A stretch of DNA of 35,909 bases. It comes from Candidatus Poribacteria bacterium. GTDB taxonomy: Bacteria > Poribacteria > WGA-4E > WGA-3G. Numbering within the stretch: the first letter of the stretch is position 1; every line of letters starts with the position of its first letter. Shown piece after piece: positions 35,880 through 35,909 of this stretch. The notes beneath the pieces are model-generated. The model was not told where the DNA came from. It saw only the letters and a list, made by a program, of their open reading frames with translations, and searched no databases. The DNA lies in NCBI GenBank assembly GCA_022823085.1, contig JAJDXV010000061.1, positions 1 through 35,909 of the forward strand, read 5' to 3'. A program made the position numbers and the translations under genes.

Positions 35880-35909
35880 ATGTTTGTGCCTGTAAAAACC
35901 AAAGATGGA
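35880..35909 (+). CDS. N-terminal fragment of an RRXRR-domain (IscB/IsrB-like) RNA-guided nuclease
   Basis: An ATG at 35880 with AGGAG 11 nt upstream opens MFVPVKTKDG, and the window ends there. This is how many RRXRR-domain proteins begin (xxVPVxxKxGxPLMP...). That family includes the HNH/RuvC nuclease IscB and its relative IsrB, the ancestors of Cas9. Ten residues alone would be weak, but the structured RNA region immediately upstream and the IS200/IS605-type hairpin make the call reasonable. Whether HNH and RuvC domains are intact cannot be seen. Confidence 0.6.
   Translation, partial: MFVPVKTKDG

Larger units (their letters stand above)
35672..35909 (+). mobile_element. Left end of an IS200/IS605-type element carrying an IscB-like gene (truncated by the window)
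   Basis: Directly behind porV a perfect 8-bp hairpin cccaagtc/gacttggg with loop taaa (35682-35701) appears, as at the subterminal ends of IS200/IS605-group elements. It is followed by the omega RNA region and the start of an RRXRR-type ORF. No TnpA gene is seen; such elements often move with TnpA supplied in trans. The right end lies outside the window. Confidence 0.65.

Overview
The window looks like a complete contig from an uncultured, moderately GC-rich Gram-negative bacterium, and it carries the chromosomal replication origin. Exported and outer-membrane proteins, a PorU/PorV-like type IX secretion pair, GH2 and BNR-repeat enzymes, and REP-like and heptad repeats fit Candidatus Poribacteria or a relative in the FCB neighbourhood. 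That placement is inference from gene content, not a computed phylogeny. Both ends lie in repetitive or mobile DNA: the left end is a nested inverted repeat abutting a broken DNA methyltransferase gene, and the right end is an IS200/IS605-type element cut just inside an IscB-like ORF.

Layout. 1-543: hairpin-rich inverted repeat and the 3' part of an N4/N6 DNA methyltransferase. 517-4511 (minus): a nucleoside-symporter-like MFS transporter, then a membrane-anchored double-VWA protein 2 nt behind it. 4512-5004: promoter and a duplicated 120-bp leader in front of a GH2 glycosidase (5005-7713). 7714-8046: a second, unrelated duplicated leader in front of a 2-hydroxyacid dehydrogenase and hisC. 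10241-11664 (minus): rpmH (L34, 44 aa) and ispH. 11665-12155: divergent rpmH and dnaA promoters. 12156-21169 (plus): dnaA, oriC, recF, DUF721/DciA-like, gyrB, gyrA. 21213-26476: TPR protein, HEXXH metallopeptidase, BNR propeller, lipoprotein. 26545-27027 (minus): HepT-like protein with a degenerate active motif. 27309-28289: PIG3-type quinone oxidoreductase. 28424-35668: a 2070-aa gingipain-type C25 protein with a C-terminal sorting-like domain, followed by a PorV-family outer-membrane protein. 35674-35909: predicted omega RNA (HEARO) and the first ten codons of an RRXRR/IscB-type nuclease.

How it fits together. The origin has eleven perfect DnaA 9-mers, mostly the variant TTATCAACA and largely spaced 11 bp apart. 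They are followed by a short GC block, five CTA trinucleotides (DnaA-trios read on the bottom strand) and an AT-rich tract, which is the arrangement of the bacterial core unwinding element. DnaA, RecF, the DciA-like protein and both gyrase subunits surround it, but dnaN and rnpA are not in their usual places. The second half is dominated by cell-envelope proteins. The C25/PorV pair mirrors the porU-porV pair of Bacteroidetes. The most striking points are the OMEGA system at the right edge, inserted directly behind porV, the complete origin, and the duplicated ribosome-binding leaders shared by several unrelated genes.
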